Below, piece by piece: positions 35,322-44,438 of a stretch of DNA of 64,000 nucleotides. Numbering within the stretch: position 1 is the first letter of the stretch; each line of letters begins with the position of its first letter. Made by a program: the position numbers and the translations under genes. Source of the stretch: JASHPR01 sp963842355 (GTDB taxonomy: Bacteria > Actinomycetota > Actinomycetes > Streptosporangiales > Streptosporangiaceae); assembly GCA_963842355.1 (NCBI GenBank), contig CAWJGC010000011.1:682001-746000 (forward strand), written 5' to 3'. The notes beneath the pieces were generated by a model that worked only from the letters and a program-made list of their open reading frames with translations, made no database searches and was not told where the DNA came from.

Positions 35322-36436
35322 TCACTCGCTGACCGATGACCAGTCCTTGAACCCGCTCGGGTCGTGCCGGCCCATGGTGGCGTGCTCGAACATGCCCCAG
35401 CCCTCCTCGCCGTCGAACCGGGCCCGGGCCAGGTGATCCACCACGCCGAACGGAATCCGGGCGGCCACGGCCGGGTCGGTCAGGTCGTAGACGCCGGAAC
35501 TGCTCCACCCGCGGCCCATCCACCGGCCGTGCGACCAGTCCGGGTCACCGCTGTAACCCGCGCCGACGTGCAGCGGGACGGAGGTCACGGTCTCCACCTC
35601 CACGGTCAGCGGCCGGCCTGGTCGGCCAGGTGGATCCGGGCCGATTGCGGATGCCGGGTGCCCGCGCGGTAGCCGATCTCCACCCGCGGCCAGCCAAGCT
35701 GGTCCACGCGGCCGTCCGGCCACACCCGCCGGGCGTCGTTCAGCGTCCGGTAGCCGTCCGGGTTCTCCTGCAGGATCACGATGAGCGCGCAGGACTCGAA
35801 CCGCAGCGGCAGGTAAATCCACCAGAACCCCTCGAGGGGGTCGGCGGCGGCCCGGCCCGGCGGCTCCGGCTCGCCGACCGGCCTGATCCCCCAGGACCGG
35901 TCCCGGGCGCCGCTCCACCGGTCGCCGGTGACGGCGAACTCCCTCTCCCCCACCCGCAGGTGCCCGTTCCAGCTTCCGACCTGGGAGAAGCGGGAGGCGT
36001 CCAGGACCGGCCTGCGGGCGGCCAGCAGCAGGTGCGGTTCTTCCTGCACCGCGGGGAACGCCGCCGTCCAGGCCAGGTCGAACTCGATGCCGCCGTCGGG
36101 CGCGGCACAGCGGAGGTTCAGCCGCCGCAGCGGCTCGACGACCTCGATCTGGTAGCCGCCGACCCGCTGCTCCAGGCTGCGCTCGTCCAGGGCGTCGGAG
36201 AACCGCACGCTCCACACGCGGTCGCCGCACCGCGCGGCCGCGTACGCGTCGATGACGCCCAGGTTCGGGTACACCCCGAGGCCGGTGACCAGGAAGACCT
36301 CGCCGGTGCGGTCGTGCGCGTTGAGGTAGCACCGGTCGTAGAAGTTGCGGTCGCTGGTGACCACGCGGTCCATCGGCAGCGGGGCCTGGTGGACCGGGTA
36401 CTCGTCGAGCGGGATCGGCACTCGTCTCAGTCCCAT
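35322..36436 (-). pseudogene. DUF7064/7065-like (lipocalin-type) protein, frameshifted
   Basis: A protein of about 370 residues: SDRNFYDRCYLNAHDRTGEVFLVTGLGVYPN, WNGHLRVGEREF, RDRSWGIRPVGEP and FWWIYLPLRFES resemble the CrtC/lipocalin-like DUF7064-DUF7065 proteins; this family assignment is from memory of the pattern. The last 95 residues (LTVEVETVTSVPLHV, GVVDHLARARFDGEEGWGMFEH) are in another frame, with the switch near 35610. It overlaps the upstream phosphotransferase gene by 10 bases, and both follow a KstR-type box. Confidence 0.65.
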
Positions 36437-37572
36437 CGGTAGGTGCCTGCGAGCAGCTTCTCCAGGCTCGCCCGGTGCATCACGTAGTCGTCGGGATCGT
36501 CGGGCACCTGATCCTCGCCGAAATGGATCATCCGCCGCTTGATCCTGGCCATCACGATCGCGTGCCGCAGCGCGGCGTACACGAGGTAGAAGTCCATGTC
36601 CCGCAGCGGGACGCCGCTCAGTTCCTGGTAGCTCCGTACCACGTCCGAGCGGCGCAGGAAATCGGGCAGGCCCTCGACGCCGAAGAACTCCGCGATGTCC
36701 TGGAAGAACCGGTGCAGGAACACGAACCAGCCGACGTCGAGCTCACGGGGGCCGAGTGCGGCCATCTCCCAGTCGAGCACGGCGGCCGGCTCGAAGCCGC
36801 GGTAGATGACGTTGCCGATCCTGGCGTCGCCCCAGGTGAGAACGTCGGGCCCGGGATCGCGCGGCCAGTGCTCGTCCAGCCAGACCAGGCTCCGCTCGAT
36901 GATCGGCACCCGGATGCCGTCGTCGGCCAGCGCCCAGCGGTAGTAGTCGCGCTGCTGGTCGACGTGGTGCCGCAGCGCGTCCCGCCCGGCCGGGGGGCGC
37001 AGCGCGGGGAACGCCGCCGCGGCCTCGGGGATCGCGTGCAGTTCGGCCAGGATCGCGACGGTGGCCCGCTGCAGCAGCGCACGCTCCTCCGGTGCCGCCT
37101 CCAGCAGCCAGCCGGTGAACACGTAGGGCGGGTTGTCCAGCGGAATCCGCCCCTCGACCTGGTCCATGACGAAGAACGGGGTGCCGAGCGCGCCGCCGTC
37201 CGGCTCGTTCCAGCGCAGCTTCGGCAGCGGTATGTCACAGCACGTGGCCACCCGGCTGATCACCTCGAACTGGACCGGCAGGTCATAGCGGGGAAACACC
37301 GGCACCGCGCTCGGCTCGGGCGCCAGCCGGGCGACGTAGGCACCGCGCCGCTCGGCGTCCTCGCCCGCCCAGCAGGCCTCGAACAGCACCGACATGCTGG
37401 ACAGCCCGCCGGTGTCGGGCATGCGGACCCCGCTCACCGTGGGCCGCCCCGGCCCGGCCGCCCGGCCGTCCAGCCAGTCCTGCAGCGCCGCGGCCAGCGC
37501 GGCGACGCTCCGCTCGCTGACGGTCATCTTGCGCTTCTCGCTGTGCGACTGGTCAGCCGCTGACGCCGTCAT
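36427..37572 (-). CDS. Phosphotransferase (APH/ACAD10-N type) family protein
   Basis: A 381-residue kinase-fold protein. It has the Brenner-like loop LTWGDARIGNVIYRG and the metal-binding LDWEMAALG; FFVMDQVEGRIP and LAELHAIPEAAAAF are also typical of the aminoglycoside-phosphotransferase/ACAD10 N-terminal group. Members beside lipid or steroid catabolic genes are thought to phosphorylate hydroxylated acyl or sterol intermediates; the substrate here is inferred. The upstream region contains a perfect KstR-type site. Confidence 0.8.
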   Translation of the reverse strand: MTASAADQSHSEKRKMTVSERSVAALAAALQDWLDGRAAGPGRPTVSGVRMPDTGGLSSMSVLFEACWAGEDAERRGAYVARLAPEPSAVPVFPRYDLPVQFEVISRVATCCDIPLPKLRWNEPDGGALGTPFFVMDQVEGRIPLDNPPYVFTGWLLEAAPEERALLQRATVAILAELHAIPEAAAAFPALRPPAGRDALRHHVDQQRDYYRWALADDGIRVPIIERSLVWLDEHWPRDPGPDVLTWGDARIGNVIYRGFEPAAVLDWEMAALGPRELDVGWFVFLHRFFQDIAEFFGVEGLPDFLRRSDVVRSYQELSGVPLRDMDFYLVYAALRHAIVMARIKRRMIHFGEDQVPDDPDDYVMHRASLEKLLAGTYRWD

Positions 37573-37610
37573 GGCGGCCTCCTCACGCGCATGGCCGCTC
37601 GCCAGTGAAG

Positions 37611-37624
37611 TGAAACACGTTCTA
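37611..37624 (-). promoter_or_regulatory. KstR-type operator
   Basis: TGAAACACGTTCTA on the + strand (palindromic pattern) fits TNNAACNNGTTNNA exactly and lies 39 bases upstream of the phosphotransferase start, the same distance as the first site at 6244 from its gene. Confidence 0.65.
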
Positions 37625-37706
37625 GCGAACGCTAACGAGCCGGGCCCTGTCGGTCAACGGTCCGGGGCCATGCATGATCTTGGAGAATCCTGGTAGTTAA
37701 GCCGTC

Positions 37707-38006
37707 ATGTTGGCATTCATCGTTGTTCTGCTGGTCATCGGGCTGATCGTCGGGCTTGTCGCCCGGCTGCTCGTGCCAGGCCGCGACCACATCGGCGTGC
37801 TCGGCACGGTCGTGCTGGGCATCGTCGGGTCGTTCGTCGGCGGTTTCCTCCAGCGCCTGGTGGAGTACCACACGCTGGAGGTGCACCACTTCTACACCAC
37901 GGGCATCGTCGGCTCGATCATCGGCGCCGTCGTGGTGCTGCTGCTGTTGCGGGTTACCGGGATGGAGCGCGGCCGGACGCGCTCGCGCCGCCGCCGCTGG
38001 ATCTGA
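37707..38006 (+). CDS. GlsB/YeaQ/YmgE-type stress membrane protein
   Basis: A 99-residue protein with three hydrophobic helices (LAFIVVLLVIGLIVGLVARLL; VLGTVVLGIVGSFVGGFL; IVGSIIGAVVVLLLLRV) and a basic tail. The Gly-rich helices and PGRD loop match the transglycosylase-associated / YeaQ family, which is induced in stress; its molecular role is unclear. Confidence 0.85.
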   Translation: MLAFIVVLLVIGLIVGLVARLLVPGRDHIGVLGTVVLGIVGSFVGGFLQRLVEYHTLEVHHFYTTGIVGSIIGAVVVLLLLRVTGMERGRTRSRRRRWI

Positions 38007-38119
38007 GGCCGCTAGCCAGCGCCTGGGCCTGCCCCCGCCCGCCCAGGCGCTGCGGGCGGGCCGTGGCCGGGCCGGCGGCAGCAGATCCGCCCGGCCCGGC
38101 CGGCCCGCCCGGCCCGGGC

Positions 38120-38701
38120 TCACGGCGAGGCGGCGGGAAGGACGAGGTCGACCAGGTCGCCGCTGCGCTCGGGATCGAACGGCCGGCCGGACATGAGGCG
38201 GCTGTAGAAGATCGGCCCGAGCAGGGCCTGCGCGGCGAGCTCGGGGTCCAGGCGGGCCGGGAAATCGCCGGCGGCGACGCCTTCGGCGATCACGTCGACG
38301 AGGCCCTGGCGGCGGCGGGCGGAGTGCCGGTGATGGAACTCCCGCACGCGCGGATCGCGTTCGGCCCCCTCGACCAGCGCCGGGATGCAGGCCGAGAACG
38401 TGGAGTCGACCAGGATCTCGGCCACATGCCGGACCAGGAGGCGGACGCGCTCACGCGGCGAGGCGCCCCGGATGTCCGGCACGGCGTGTTCGTGGAAGGT
38501 CTCCAGGGCGTCGGCGATGAGGGCCAGCTTGTCCGGCCAGTGCCGGTAGATCGTCGACTTGGCCACGCCCGCCCGGGCCGCGACCGACTCGATCGTGAAG
38601 GCGCCGTAGCCCACGCCGGCCAGCTCCTCGACGGCGGCCTGGCGGATGACCATCCGTGACCGCTCGATCCGGGGATCGGTCTTGCCCTGCGCCTGGCTCA
38701 T
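38120..38701 (-). CDS. TetR-family transcriptional regulator
   Basis: A 193-residue TetR regulator with a clear helix-turn-helix (FTIESVAARAGVAKSTIYRHWPDKLALIADAL starts at about residue 36; shown in part) and a TetR_C_11/C16-like ligand domain. The sequence before its start (about 38765-38800) carries two GCGTTTCAC direct repeats 23 bases apart and an ACGCATGCGT palindrome, candidates for its operator. It is divergent from a VOC gene, a likely target. Confidence 0.85.
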   Translation of the reverse strand: MSQAQGKTDPRIERSRMVIRQAAVEELAGVGYGAFTIESVAARAGVAKSTIYRHWPDKLALIADALETFHEHAVPDIRGASPRERVRLLVRHVAEILVDSTFSACIPALVEGAERDPRVREFHHRHSARRRQGLVDVIAEGVAAGDFPARLDPELAAQALLGPIFYSRLMSGRPFDPERSGDLVDLVLPAASP

Positions 38702-38833
38702 GGTCGGTCCGGCCAGCTCCTGGTCTCGTCGGCGAGCGAACTCCTCGAGAATACCCCTGTGCTACGCATGCGTTTCACTGCGATACGATAGCGTTTCACA
38801 GATAACCGCCGAACAGCCCGGAGAGGAGCGCCG

Positions 38834-39241
38834 ATGGCCACCGTCAGCGTCCGCTACATCGTCAACGATGTCGACGAGGCGATCACGTTCTACTGCCGCC
38901 TGCTGGGCTTCCGCGAGGAGATGCACCCCGCTCCCTCGTTCGCGATGCTCTCGCGCGGCGACCTTCGCCTGGTGCTCAGCGCGCCGGGCGGCGGCCCCGG
39001 CGGCGGGCAGGCCATGCCCGACGGCCGGCTTCCCGGGCCCGGGGGCTGGAACCGGTTCTCGCTGGAGGTCTCCGACCTCGCCGCGACGGTCGGGGCGCTG
39101 CGGCAGGCGGGCGCCCGGTTCCGCAACGAGATCGTGGCCGGCGTGGGCGGCAGGCAGATCCTGGTCGAGGACCCCTCCGGCAACCCGGTCGAGCTGTTCG
39201 AGCCGATCCTGCCGGAGGCGTCGCTGGCCCGGCCGTCGTGA
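38834..39241 (+). CDS. VOC (glyoxalase-like) protein
   Basis: A 135-residue VOC protein: VRYIVNDVDEAITFYCRLLGF, FAMLSRGDLRLVLS, NRFSLEVSDLAATVGAL and ILVEDPSGNPVELFEP. GGAGAGGAG precedes the ATG. It may be controlled by the divergent TetR gene; the inducing or substrate molecule is unknown. Confidence 0.85.
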   Translation: MATVSVRYIVNDVDEAITFYCRLLGFREEMHPAPSFAMLSRGDLRLVLSAPGGGPGGGQAMPDGRLPGPGGWNRFSLEVSDLAATVGALRQAGARFRNEIVAGVGGRQILVEDPSGNPVELFEPILPEASLARPS

Positions 39242-39284
39242 GGCCAGCGCCGGCCTGCCTCCGGTACGGGCTTACCGTCTTTCT

Positions 39285-39638
39285 ATGGGCCTGAACGATA
39301 ACGACGGGCTGGACTGGGCACCGCAAGCGTGCACGCTGCCGACCTCGCGGCGGCCACTGCGGGCGGCCGAGTTCGGCGGGCTGTTCACCGACGCGGTACG
39401 CGGCCTCGAACGCGTCGCGCCGACCCGGCTGCGGCTGGACCTGGAGGCCAGCCCGCAGGTCGCGGGGCGGGCGGCGGAGCTGGCCGCAGCCGAAACGCAG
39501 TGCTGCTCGTTCTTCACCTTCACGCTGACCGCGACCGGCGGCAGCCTGGTCCTGGAGATCGCCGTGCCGGCGCCGCACGCCGCCGTGCTCGACGCGCTGG
39601 CCGACCGCGCCGCCGTGGCGGCAGGCCGGCGCGAATGA
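39285..39638 (+). CDS. Conserved hypothetical protein with a Cys-Cys motif
   Basis: A 117-residue protein: LDWAPQACTLPTSRRPLRAAEF, RLRLDLEASPQVAGRAAELAA, then ETQCCSFFTFTLT. The E-x-x-CC-x-F pattern is known in small proteins that often accompany mercury/MerR genes, but none lies here. A vicinal Cys pair may bind a thiophilic metal (inferred). Confidence 0.6.
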   Translation: MGLNDNDGLDWAPQACTLPTSRRPLRAAEFGGLFTDAVRGLERVAPTRLRLDLEASPQVAGRAAELAAAETQCCSFFTFTLTATGGSLVLEIAVPAPHAAVLDALADRAAVAAGRRE

Positions 39639-39656
39639 GCGGCTGGCGCAGCGGCG

Positions 39657-39755
39657 CTAGCGGAGCAGCCTGGCCAGGTAGAACTCGTCGACCAGGACGC
39701 CGTCCACGAGCAGGCACTCGCGGCGGCGGTCATGCCGCACGGCCGCGCAAGCGGA
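39657..39755 (-). pseudogene. GNAT acetyltransferase C-terminal remnant
   Basis: The minus strand reads RRECLLVDGVLVDEFYLARLL to a stop, which looks like the last strands of a GNAT acetyltransferase of the RimJ/L type. Nothing upstream continues the domain. A few dozen residues only; moderate evidence. Confidence 0.4.
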
Positions 39756-39889
39756 TAGCCAGCCCGCGGCGCGGCGTGACGTTGGTCCTCCCGAGCCGGG
39801 CCGGACGTCCCCGGCGTGCGGCCCGTTCGGCTCAAGCGCACGCCGCGGCGTGCGCGGTGAACTGGAGCCAGGAGAGGAGAGTGATCGCG

Positions 39890-40537
39890 GTGAAGGCGAC
39901 AACCGTTAAGGACGTCATGACCACCACTGTCGTGGCGGTGCGGGAAAACGCGGATTTCAAGGAAATGGTCGCAGGGCTGCGCAGCCGCCGCGTCAGCGCC
40001 TTTCCGGTCCTCGACGACGCCGACCGGGTGATCGGCGTGGTTTCAGAGGCGGACCTGCTGCTCAAGGAGGCCGCGGCCGCGGGTGCCCCGGGGCTGTCCC
40101 GGCTCTCCCGGCGGCTGACCGAGCGGTCCAAGGCCGAGGGCGTGACCGCGGCTGAGGTGATGACCAAGCCCGCGATCACGATCAGCCAGGACGCGACGGT
40201 GCCGGAGGCGGCGCAGCGCATGCAGTCCCGCCGGGTCAAGCGGCTGCCCGTGGTGGACGACGACGGCAGGCTCCGCGGGATCGTGAGCCGGGCCGACGTG
40301 CTCAGCGTCTTCGAGCGGCCCGACCAGGAAATCTGGGATGACGCGGTCAAGGGGGTCATCACCGGGGAATTCGGGCTCGACTCGGAGCTGTTCGTGGTGA
40401 CCGTCAAGTCCGGCGTGGTCACGGTCACCGGCTCGGTGGACCGGCGCGCCGACGCGATGGGCATGCTGGCGGCGATCCGGCACATCGAAGGCGTCGTCGC
40501 CCTGCGCGACCGGCTCAGCTACCCGTCCAAAGAATAG
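39890..40537 (+). CDS. CBS-pair and BON domain protein
   Basis: A 215-residue protein: two CBS domains (VKDVMTTTVVAVRENADF; AAEVMTKPAITISQDATV) and a C-terminal BON domain (GLDSELFVVTVKSGVVTVTGSVDRRADA). CBS pairs sense adenosyl ligands; BON domains bind membranes or partners. Such genes belong to dormancy regulons in actinobacteria. GTG codons at 39881 and 39890 are in frame; GAGGAG about 10 bases before 39890 favours it. Confidence 0.85.
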   Translation: MKATTVKDVMTTTVVAVRENADFKEMVAGLRSRRVSAFPVLDDADRVIGVVSEADLLLKEAAAAGAPGLSRLSRRLTERSKAEGVTAAEVMTKPAITISQDATVPEAAQRMQSRRVKRLPVVDDDGRLRGIVSRADVLSVFERPDQEIWDDAVKGVITGEFGLDSELFVVTVKSGVVTVTGSVDRRADAMGMLAAIRHIEGVVALRDRLSYPSKE

Positions 40538-40655
40538 GCGCCAGCGATCGTCGACCCTGCTGTCGCGTCCGGCCCGGGCAGGAACCAGACTGATACCGAC
40601 GGCCGCGGGGGTCGGAACCGGACCAGGAACGCTGACGGGCAGGGAGGCGGGCGCG

Positions 40656-41105
40656 ATGTCCGATGACGGTGAACCACGGCAGGTCGTGGTGGTGGGGATC
40701 GACGGCTCGGCGGAGTCCATAGCTGCGCTGGGGTGGGCGAAGCAGTACGCGGCGGCCACGGGAGCCAAGGTGACGGCGGTGCACGCCTGGCACTATCCGG
40801 CCGCGTTCGGGCAGCCGGAAGGAAAGCTGCCGCCCTCGGTCGCCGCGGAGATCGAGGAGCGCATGCGCGAAGAACTGGCCGAGGCGGTGGCGCAGGTGTA
40901 CCCGGACCCGGCCGGAGGGCAGGTCGACATGCTGCTGCGCTACGGCCACCCGGTCCAGGTGCTGATCGATGAGTCGAAGGACGCCGACCTGCTGGTCGTC
41001 GGCCACCGCGGGCACGGGGCGTTCACCGGCATGCTGGTCGGCTCGGTGAGCATCCACTGCGTCAGCAACGCAGCGTGCCCCGTGGTGGTCGTCCGCAGTG
41101 CCTGA
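40656..41105 (+). CDS. Universal stress protein
   Basis: A 149-residue USP domain with VGIDGSAESIAALGWA and the ATP-binding GHRGHGAFTGMLVGSVS. AGGGAGGCGGG precedes the ATG. Its stop overlaps the GTG of the phosphoketolase remnant by 8 bases, so the two were once coupled. Confidence 0.9.
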   Translation: MSDDGEPRQVVVVGIDGSAESIAALGWAKQYAAATGAKVTAVHAWHYPAAFGQPEGKLPPSVAAEIEERMREELAEAVAQVYPDPAGGQVDMLLRYGHPVQVLIDESKDADLLVVGHRGHGAFTGMLVGSVSIHCVSNAACPVVVVRSA

Positions 41106-42059
41106 GACGGAGGCCAGGGACCCGGCGACGCCGGCTACCCCGCCGCGGACGCTGACCGAGGCCGAGGTCACCACGCTCGACAGCTACTGGCGGGCCGCCA
41201 ACTACCTGGCGGTCGGCCAGACCGGCTGAACGCCCTCCTCGAGGTCACCGGCAAGGACTGGCAGGAACGGGTCATCGAGGTCGATCAGCACCTGGCGGCC
41301 GACGGCCGGGTGGTCGAGCTGCTGTCCGAGCACACCTGCCAGGGCTGGCTGGAAGGCTACCTGCTGACCGGACGGCACGGCCTGTTCTCCTGCTACGAGG
41401 CCTTCATCCACATCGTCGACTCGATGTTCAACCAGCACGCCAAGTGGCTGAAGGTCAGCCGGACGCTGCCGTGGCGCCGCCCGGTCGCTTCGCTGAACTA
41501 CCTGCTGACCTCGCACGTGTGGCGCCAGGACCACAACGGCTTCTCGCATCAGGACCCGGGCTTCATCGACCATGTGATGAACAAGAAGGCCGAGGTGATC
41601 CGGGTCTACCTGCCTCCCGACGCCAACACCCTGCTGTCGGTCGCTGACCACTGCCTGCGCAGCAGGAACTACGTCAACGTGATCGTCTCCGGCAAGCAGC
41701 CGTCGCCGAACTGGCTGGACATGGACTCGGCGATCCTGCACTGCACCCGCGGCGCCGGGATCTGGGAGTGGGCCAGCACCGACGGCCCGGGCGAGGAACC
41801 CGACGTCGTGCTGGCCTGCGCCGGCGACGTGCCGACCCTGGAGATCCTCGCCGCCGCCGATATCCTCCGCCAGCAGCTGCCGCAGGTCCGGGTCCGGGTG
41901 GTCAACGTCGTCGACCTCATGCGGCTGCAGCCGGAGGCCGAGCACCCCCACGGCATAATGGTCGACACCCGGGCCAGCCACCACGCGTGGGTCCGCGAGC
42001 ACGGCGAGGACCTGCCCGAGGTGCAGAACTGGGTCTGGCCCGCGGCGGGCCGGCCTTAA
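41098..42059 (+). pseudogene. Phosphoketolase with internal deletions
   Basis: Remains of a roughly 790-residue TPP-dependent phosphoketolase that cleaves xylulose-5-P/fructose-6-P to acetyl-P. The N-terminus (TEAEVTTLDSYWRAANYLAVG) stops at 41229; a second frame then continues from about 41226 with family sequence from the middle (GLFSCYEAFIHIVDSMFNQHAKWLK, RQDHNGFSHQDPGFIDHV, DANTLLSVADHCL) and jumps from AEHPHG directly to the terminal ASHHAWVREHGEDLPEV. About 300-plus and 100 residues are missing at the two junctions, including the TPP-binding region, so it cannot be active. Confidence 0.8.
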
Positions 42060-42111
42060 CGTCAGCTCGCCGTCCTCGCCGCCGTGCCCCGCGGCACGGA
42101 TGCCGGCGGCG

Positions 42112-43180
42112 TCACGGCTCGATCAGCTCCGCGGGCGGGCGGCGGGCGGTGGCCTGCGTGGTCTGGGCCAGGCCGAACTGGAGCAGCATCTGCGGGGCCC
42201 CGGGCAGGGCCAGGCGGGCGCGGATCAGTTCCCGGATCGCAGGCGACTCCAGCGGCTGGGTGTACAGGCTGGCGAAAACCCAGTGGCTCGCGGCGTGCGC
42301 GAGCAGCCGGTGCAGCGCCTGGCCGGCGTGCAGCCAGTCGATCCGGCCGTCTGCCTGGGTGAGCAGCACCGCGGTGACCGCGGCGGGCGGCCCGCCGGCC
42401 GTGAGCACGCCGAGCTCACGCCCCAGGTCGAAGTCGCGCTGGCGCAGCCGTCCGCGCGGGCGGCCCACCGGGACCGGCTGACCCGGGACCGCATGGGCCG
42501 GGACCGCATGGGCCGGGATCGCATGGGCCGGGATCGCATGGGCCGGGCACGCCGTCCCGGGCCACGCTGCCCGCGGCCCGGCTCCACCGCCTTATCTCCG
42601 CCCGGGCGATGGGATCGAGGTCCCGCTTGCGGCTCGCGGCGCTCACGATGTCCGCGAGCTGCTGGTAGGTGATCGTCGGCTCGACGATCGCCAGGGTCGC
42701 GCCCTCGGCCAGCGCGTCGTGCTGCAGCCCGGCCAGCAGCCCGTCCGGCAGCGGCCCCGCGGCGAACGGGCCGCGATGGGTGTGCCGGTGCGGTACGGCC
42801 TGGGCCATCCGGCGCTCGGCCTTGGTCGGCGGCGGGCCGGCGGTCAGGGTCACCCGGGCGAGCAGCCGCAGCCTGCGCGGGTCCGGGAGCGCCTCGACGA
42901 CGGGCTGGTACCCGAGCGACCGCATCGCGAGCCTGAGCCCGAACAGGGCGGCACCGCAGCTGATGATCATCTCCCGGCCGGCCGGGTCCACCTTGAGCTT
43001 GCGGCGCGGGTCGGCGTACAGCTCGATCGCGTCCTGGCCGACCTTGAACCGCCACGGCTGCGTGTTGTGCACCGACGGCGCGCGCGCAGCCGTCGCGATC
43101 ATGTAGCCGACCTTGCCGGCCGGGATCGCCACCGCCTCCCGGGCTTGCGCCGGGGCCGGGACGTGCCTGGTGTTGGTCAC
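42112..43180 (-). pseudogene. Acg-like nitroreductase, frameshifted
   Basis: A nitroreductase-fold protein of the Acg (Rv2032-like) group. The start region has AARAPSVHNTQPWRFKV, GREMIISCGAALFGLRLA and HRHTHRGPFAAGPLP; the rest (FDLGRELGVLTAGG, DWLHAGQALHRLLAHA, PQMLLQFG) is in another frame. The switch is near 42545, at the edge of a four-copy 15-bp repeat. The GTG at 43180 follows GGCAGGTGAG. A DosR-like box lies 77 bases upstream. Acg-type proteins bind flavin without the usual reductase activity. Confidence 0.8.
42483..42545 (-). repeat. 15-bp tandem repeat (four copies) inside the nitroreductase
   Basis: Four copies of a GGGAYCGCATGGGCC unit. Read in the frame that matches the C-terminal half, it encodes AHAIP/AHAVP pentapeptides; in the N-terminal frame it encodes DPGPC/GPGPC. 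The frame change lies at its upstream edge. Confidence 0.85.
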
Positions 43181-43256
43181 GCTTCTCACCTGCCCTCGTT
43201 CAGCGCAGCCTGCCTCGGCGGGAACGCGCTGACCAGGGCCCTTGGCCACCCGCCAG

Positions 43257-43270
43257 GTGACCAAGGTCCC
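43257..43270 (-). promoter_or_regulatory. DosR/DevR-type box for the upstream-facing nitroreductase
   Basis: GTGACCAAGGTCCC matches GGGACNNNNGNCCC with one mismatch and contains the palindrome GACCAAGGTC-like core. It is 77 bases upstream of the 43180 start. Confidence 0.55.
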
Positions 43271-43360
43271 CGGCCGACGCCGGGGCCGCCCCGGCCGCGC
43301 CGGGTAGCCGGAAGTATCCGCCGCTCGGCCCCGCTCCCGGGACCTACGTGCACGAGTGAC

Positions 43361-43374
43361 CGGACCTAGGTCCC
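43361..43374 (+). promoter_or_regulatory. DosR/DevR-type box for the downstream nitroreductase
   Basis: CGGACCTAGGTCCC matches the pattern with one mismatch and includes the perfect palindrome GGACCTAGGTCC. It lies 37 bases before the GTG at 43411, near a -35 position. Confidence 0.6.
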
Positions 43375-43410
43375 TACCAGGGCCGGGGCCCCGCCGGTGA
43401 GGCTGGAGTT

Positions 43411-44424
43411 GTGGTACAGGCAGGCTCGGGCGAGTCCCGGCCGGCCGTGGCGGGAGAGCTGACCCAGCGGCTGGTCGACGAGCTGCTGGCCGCGGCGACC
43501 GCGGCGCCCTCGATGTACAACACCCAGCCCTGGCGGTTCCGGGTGCTGCCCGCGGCGTGCGCGATCGAGCTGCGTGCCGACCCCGAGCGGCTGCTGCCGG
43601 TCGCCGATCCGTCCGGCCGGGGCATGCACATCGCCTGCGGCGCGGCCCTGCTCAACCTGCGCCTGGCCGCCGCGGTCGCCGGGCGTGAGGCCGTGGTGCA
43701 GCTGCTCCCCAACCCGGCCGAGCCGCTGCTGCTGGCGAGGGTCGGCCTGGCCGGGCCGCACCGCGCCGGATCCGCCGAGCGCGAGCTGCACGCCGCGATC
43801 GCGGCGCGGCGCACCAACCGGGGCCCGTTCAGCGGGCGCCGCGTGCCCGCGGGCGTGCTGGCCGAGCTCGCCGACGCGGCCCGGGCCGAGGGCGGCATCC
43901 TGCACGTGCTGGACTCAGGAGAGACCGGGCGCGTGCTGGGACTGGTCCGGGACGCCGAGCGCGACCGGCTGGCCGATCCCGCCTACCGCGCCGAGCTCAC
44001 CCGGTGGGCGGGCGGCTCCCGCGACCGGGACGGCATGCCCGACAGCGTGCTCGGGCCTCGCTCCCCCGACTATCCCGCCCCCGTGCGCGACTTCACGCCG
44101 GGCCGCCCGGGTCCGGCCGGTTATGCCTGGTTCGAAGAGCACCCCCAGCTTGCCGTCCTGTCCACGTCCTTCGGCGGGCGGACGCAGTGGCTGCTGGCCG
44201 GTCAGGCGCTGCAGCGGGTACTGCTGACCGCCACCGAGCGCGGGATCGCCACCAGCCCGCTTACCCAGCCGCTGGAGACAGCCGACGCCTGGCTGGTCCG
44301 CGACCCGCGGTCCGGGCGGGAGGAGCCGCAGATGATCCTGCGCATCGGCTACGGCCTGCCCGTGTCGCGGGCCCCCCGGCGTCCCGTGCCCGACGTGCTC
44401 GACGAGCCCGGCGACCGTCCGTAG
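43411..44424 (+). CDS. Acg-like nitroreductase family protein
   Basis: A 337-residue intact paralogue of the divergent gene: AATAAPSMYNTQPWRFRVLP, GRGMHIACGAALLNLRLA, RRTNRGPFSGRRVP, WLLAGQALQRVLLTATERGIA and PQMILRIGYGLP. Two tandem nitroreductase halves, as in Acg/Rv3131 of the M. tuberculosis DosR regulon. It probably binds FMN; function in dormancy is inferred. The start is GTG. Confidence 0.85.
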   Translation: MVQAGSGESRPAVAGELTQRLVDELLAAATAAPSMYNTQPWRFRVLPAACAIELRADPERLLPVADPSGRGMHIACGAALLNLRLAAAVAGREAVVQLLPNPAEPLLLARVGLAGPHRAGSAERELHAAIAARRTNRGPFSGRRVPAGVLAELADAARAEGGILHVLDSGETGRVLGLVRDAERDRLADPAYRAELTRWAGGSRDRDGMPDSVLGPRSPDYPAPVRDFTPGRPGPAGYAWFEEHPQLAVLSTSFGGRTQWLLAGQALQRVLLTATERGIATSPLTQPLETADAWLVRDPRSGREEPQMILRIGYGLPVSRAPRRPVPDVLDEPGDRP

Positions 44425-44438
44425 CCGGCGCGGCGCGG

